DNA from: Sulfuricurvum sp.
Lineage (GTDB): Bacteria > Campylobacterota > Campylobacteria > Campylobacterales > Sulfurimonadaceae
Direction of reading: 5' to 3'
Assembly: GCA_030696285.1 (NCBI GenBank)
Contig: JAUYSQ010000116.1
Coordinates: 1-44,306 of the forward strand
DNA: 44,306 nt
The notes under the pieces were generated by a model, which saw only the letters and a program-made list of their open reading frames with translations, was not told where the DNA came from and made no database searches. The number at the start of each line of letters is the position of its first letter. The first letter of the stretch is position 1. Shown here one piece after another: positions 43,980 to 44,306 of this stretch. Position numbers and translations under genes: made by a program.

Positions 43980-44306
43980 AGGTACACAGGTGATAGCTTG
44001 AGCCACAACTCAAGAGGAAAGTCCGGGCTGCTGTAGGACACGGTTCCATCTAACGGATGGCCGCGGTAACGCGAGGGACAGTGCAACAGAGAGTAGACCG
44101 CCTAGATTTCGGTTTAGGTGAGGGTGAAACGGCGGGGTAAGAGCCCACCAGTCTCATAGGCAACTATGAGAGCTATGTAAACCCAACCGCGCAGCAAGAA
44201 ACAGATGGTTAGCGTCCTACATCGCTATTGTTTCGCTAGAGGCTCAGAGTGATCTGAGCAGTAGATTAATTATCACTTTATCCAGAACCCGGCTTATGTG
44301 TACCTA
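43980..44306 (+). ncRNA. rnpB: RNase P RNA (bacterial type A), essentially complete
   Basis: The catalytic RNA that removes tRNA 5' leaders. Universally conserved segments appear in order: GAGGAAAGTCCGGGCT, the ACAGAGAGTAGACC region, GGGTGAAACGGCGGGGTAAGAGCCCACC, AAACCCAACCGCGCAGCAAG and CCAGAACCCGGCTTA. Helix P1 closes perfectly, with AGGTACACA (43980-43988) pairing with TGTGTACCT (44297-44305), so the gene ends at the window edge with at most a few bases missing. It lies on the plus strand behind the GGDEF-EAL gene, with its own TATAAT. Confidence 0.96.

Overview
The window looks like chromosome from a chemolithoautotrophic member of the Campylobacterota, probably close to Sulfuricurvum or Sulfurimonas. 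Two things point there. First, the gene order adk-aspS / nadK-recN-(small ORF)-tatD-lytic transglycosylase-rlpA-kdsC-lptC-lptA-engB-acetyltransferase-membrane protein-mrdA matches the Campylobacter order I remember (around Cj0639-Cj0652). Second, there is a contiguous set of reductive TCA genes with a monomeric isocitrate dehydrogenase and a four-subunit oorDABC 2-oxoglutarate:ferredoxin oxidoreductase. The genus is an inference. Many promoters read as a clear -10 TATAAT, often preceded by TG and without an obvious -35, which is usual for this phylum.

Layout. 1-186: tail of a thioredoxin-reductase-like flavoprotein, then a REP-like palindromic repeat. 316-4657 (minus): nnrS, aspS and two different adenylate kinases in tandem. 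4792-8936 (plus): a complete tripartite exporter (TolC-like channel, HlyD-like adaptor, DevC/MacB-like permease, ATPase). 9021-12502: a tightly coupled set of outer-membrane barrel, half-size phosphate-binding-protein-like protein, HAMP/HD-GYP signalling protein and methyltransferase. 12585-15912: nadK, recN, an untracked 52-aa membrane protein and tatD. 15961-23253: cell-envelope block (MltD-like, RlpA, HisB, KdsC, LptC, LptA, EngB, NAGS-like acetyltransferase, MreD-like protein, PBP2), ended by more palindromic repeats. 23443-24397 (minus): lolA-ybeY. 24515-29392 (plus): secA, a LolC/E-type permease, mltG.

29496-39540 is the central-carbon block: icd, mdh, fumC, sucC, sucD, a small HMA-domain protein, then oorD-A-B-C. 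In an autotroph these enzymes run the reductive TCA cycle from malate through fumarate, succinyl-CoA and 2-oxoglutarate to isocitrate. Only fumarate reductase, ATP-citrate lyase and aconitase are missing from the local set. After a good terminator comes an accessory stretch: a 98-aa acidic protein of unknown function, a hairpin-rich intergenic region, and a three-gene overlapping operon. That operon encodes a periplasmic binding protein anchored to a bare coiled coil, a SCO1/SenC-like thioredoxin-fold protein, and a histidine-rich membrane GGDEF-EAL protein. The window closes with an essentially complete RNase P RNA gene (rnpB).

The best candidates for undescribed biology are the two signalling modules: 9021-11906 (porin + SBP + HD-GYP) and 40233-43934 (SBP-coiled coil + SCO + GGDEF-EAL). 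Both look like envelope sensors feeding c-di-GMP turnover. Also worth a look are the HMA protein fused by overlap into the sucCD-oor operon, the small membrane protein between recN and tatD, and the paired adenylate kinases. No tRNA, CRISPR array, IS element, prophage or clear pseudogene was seen.
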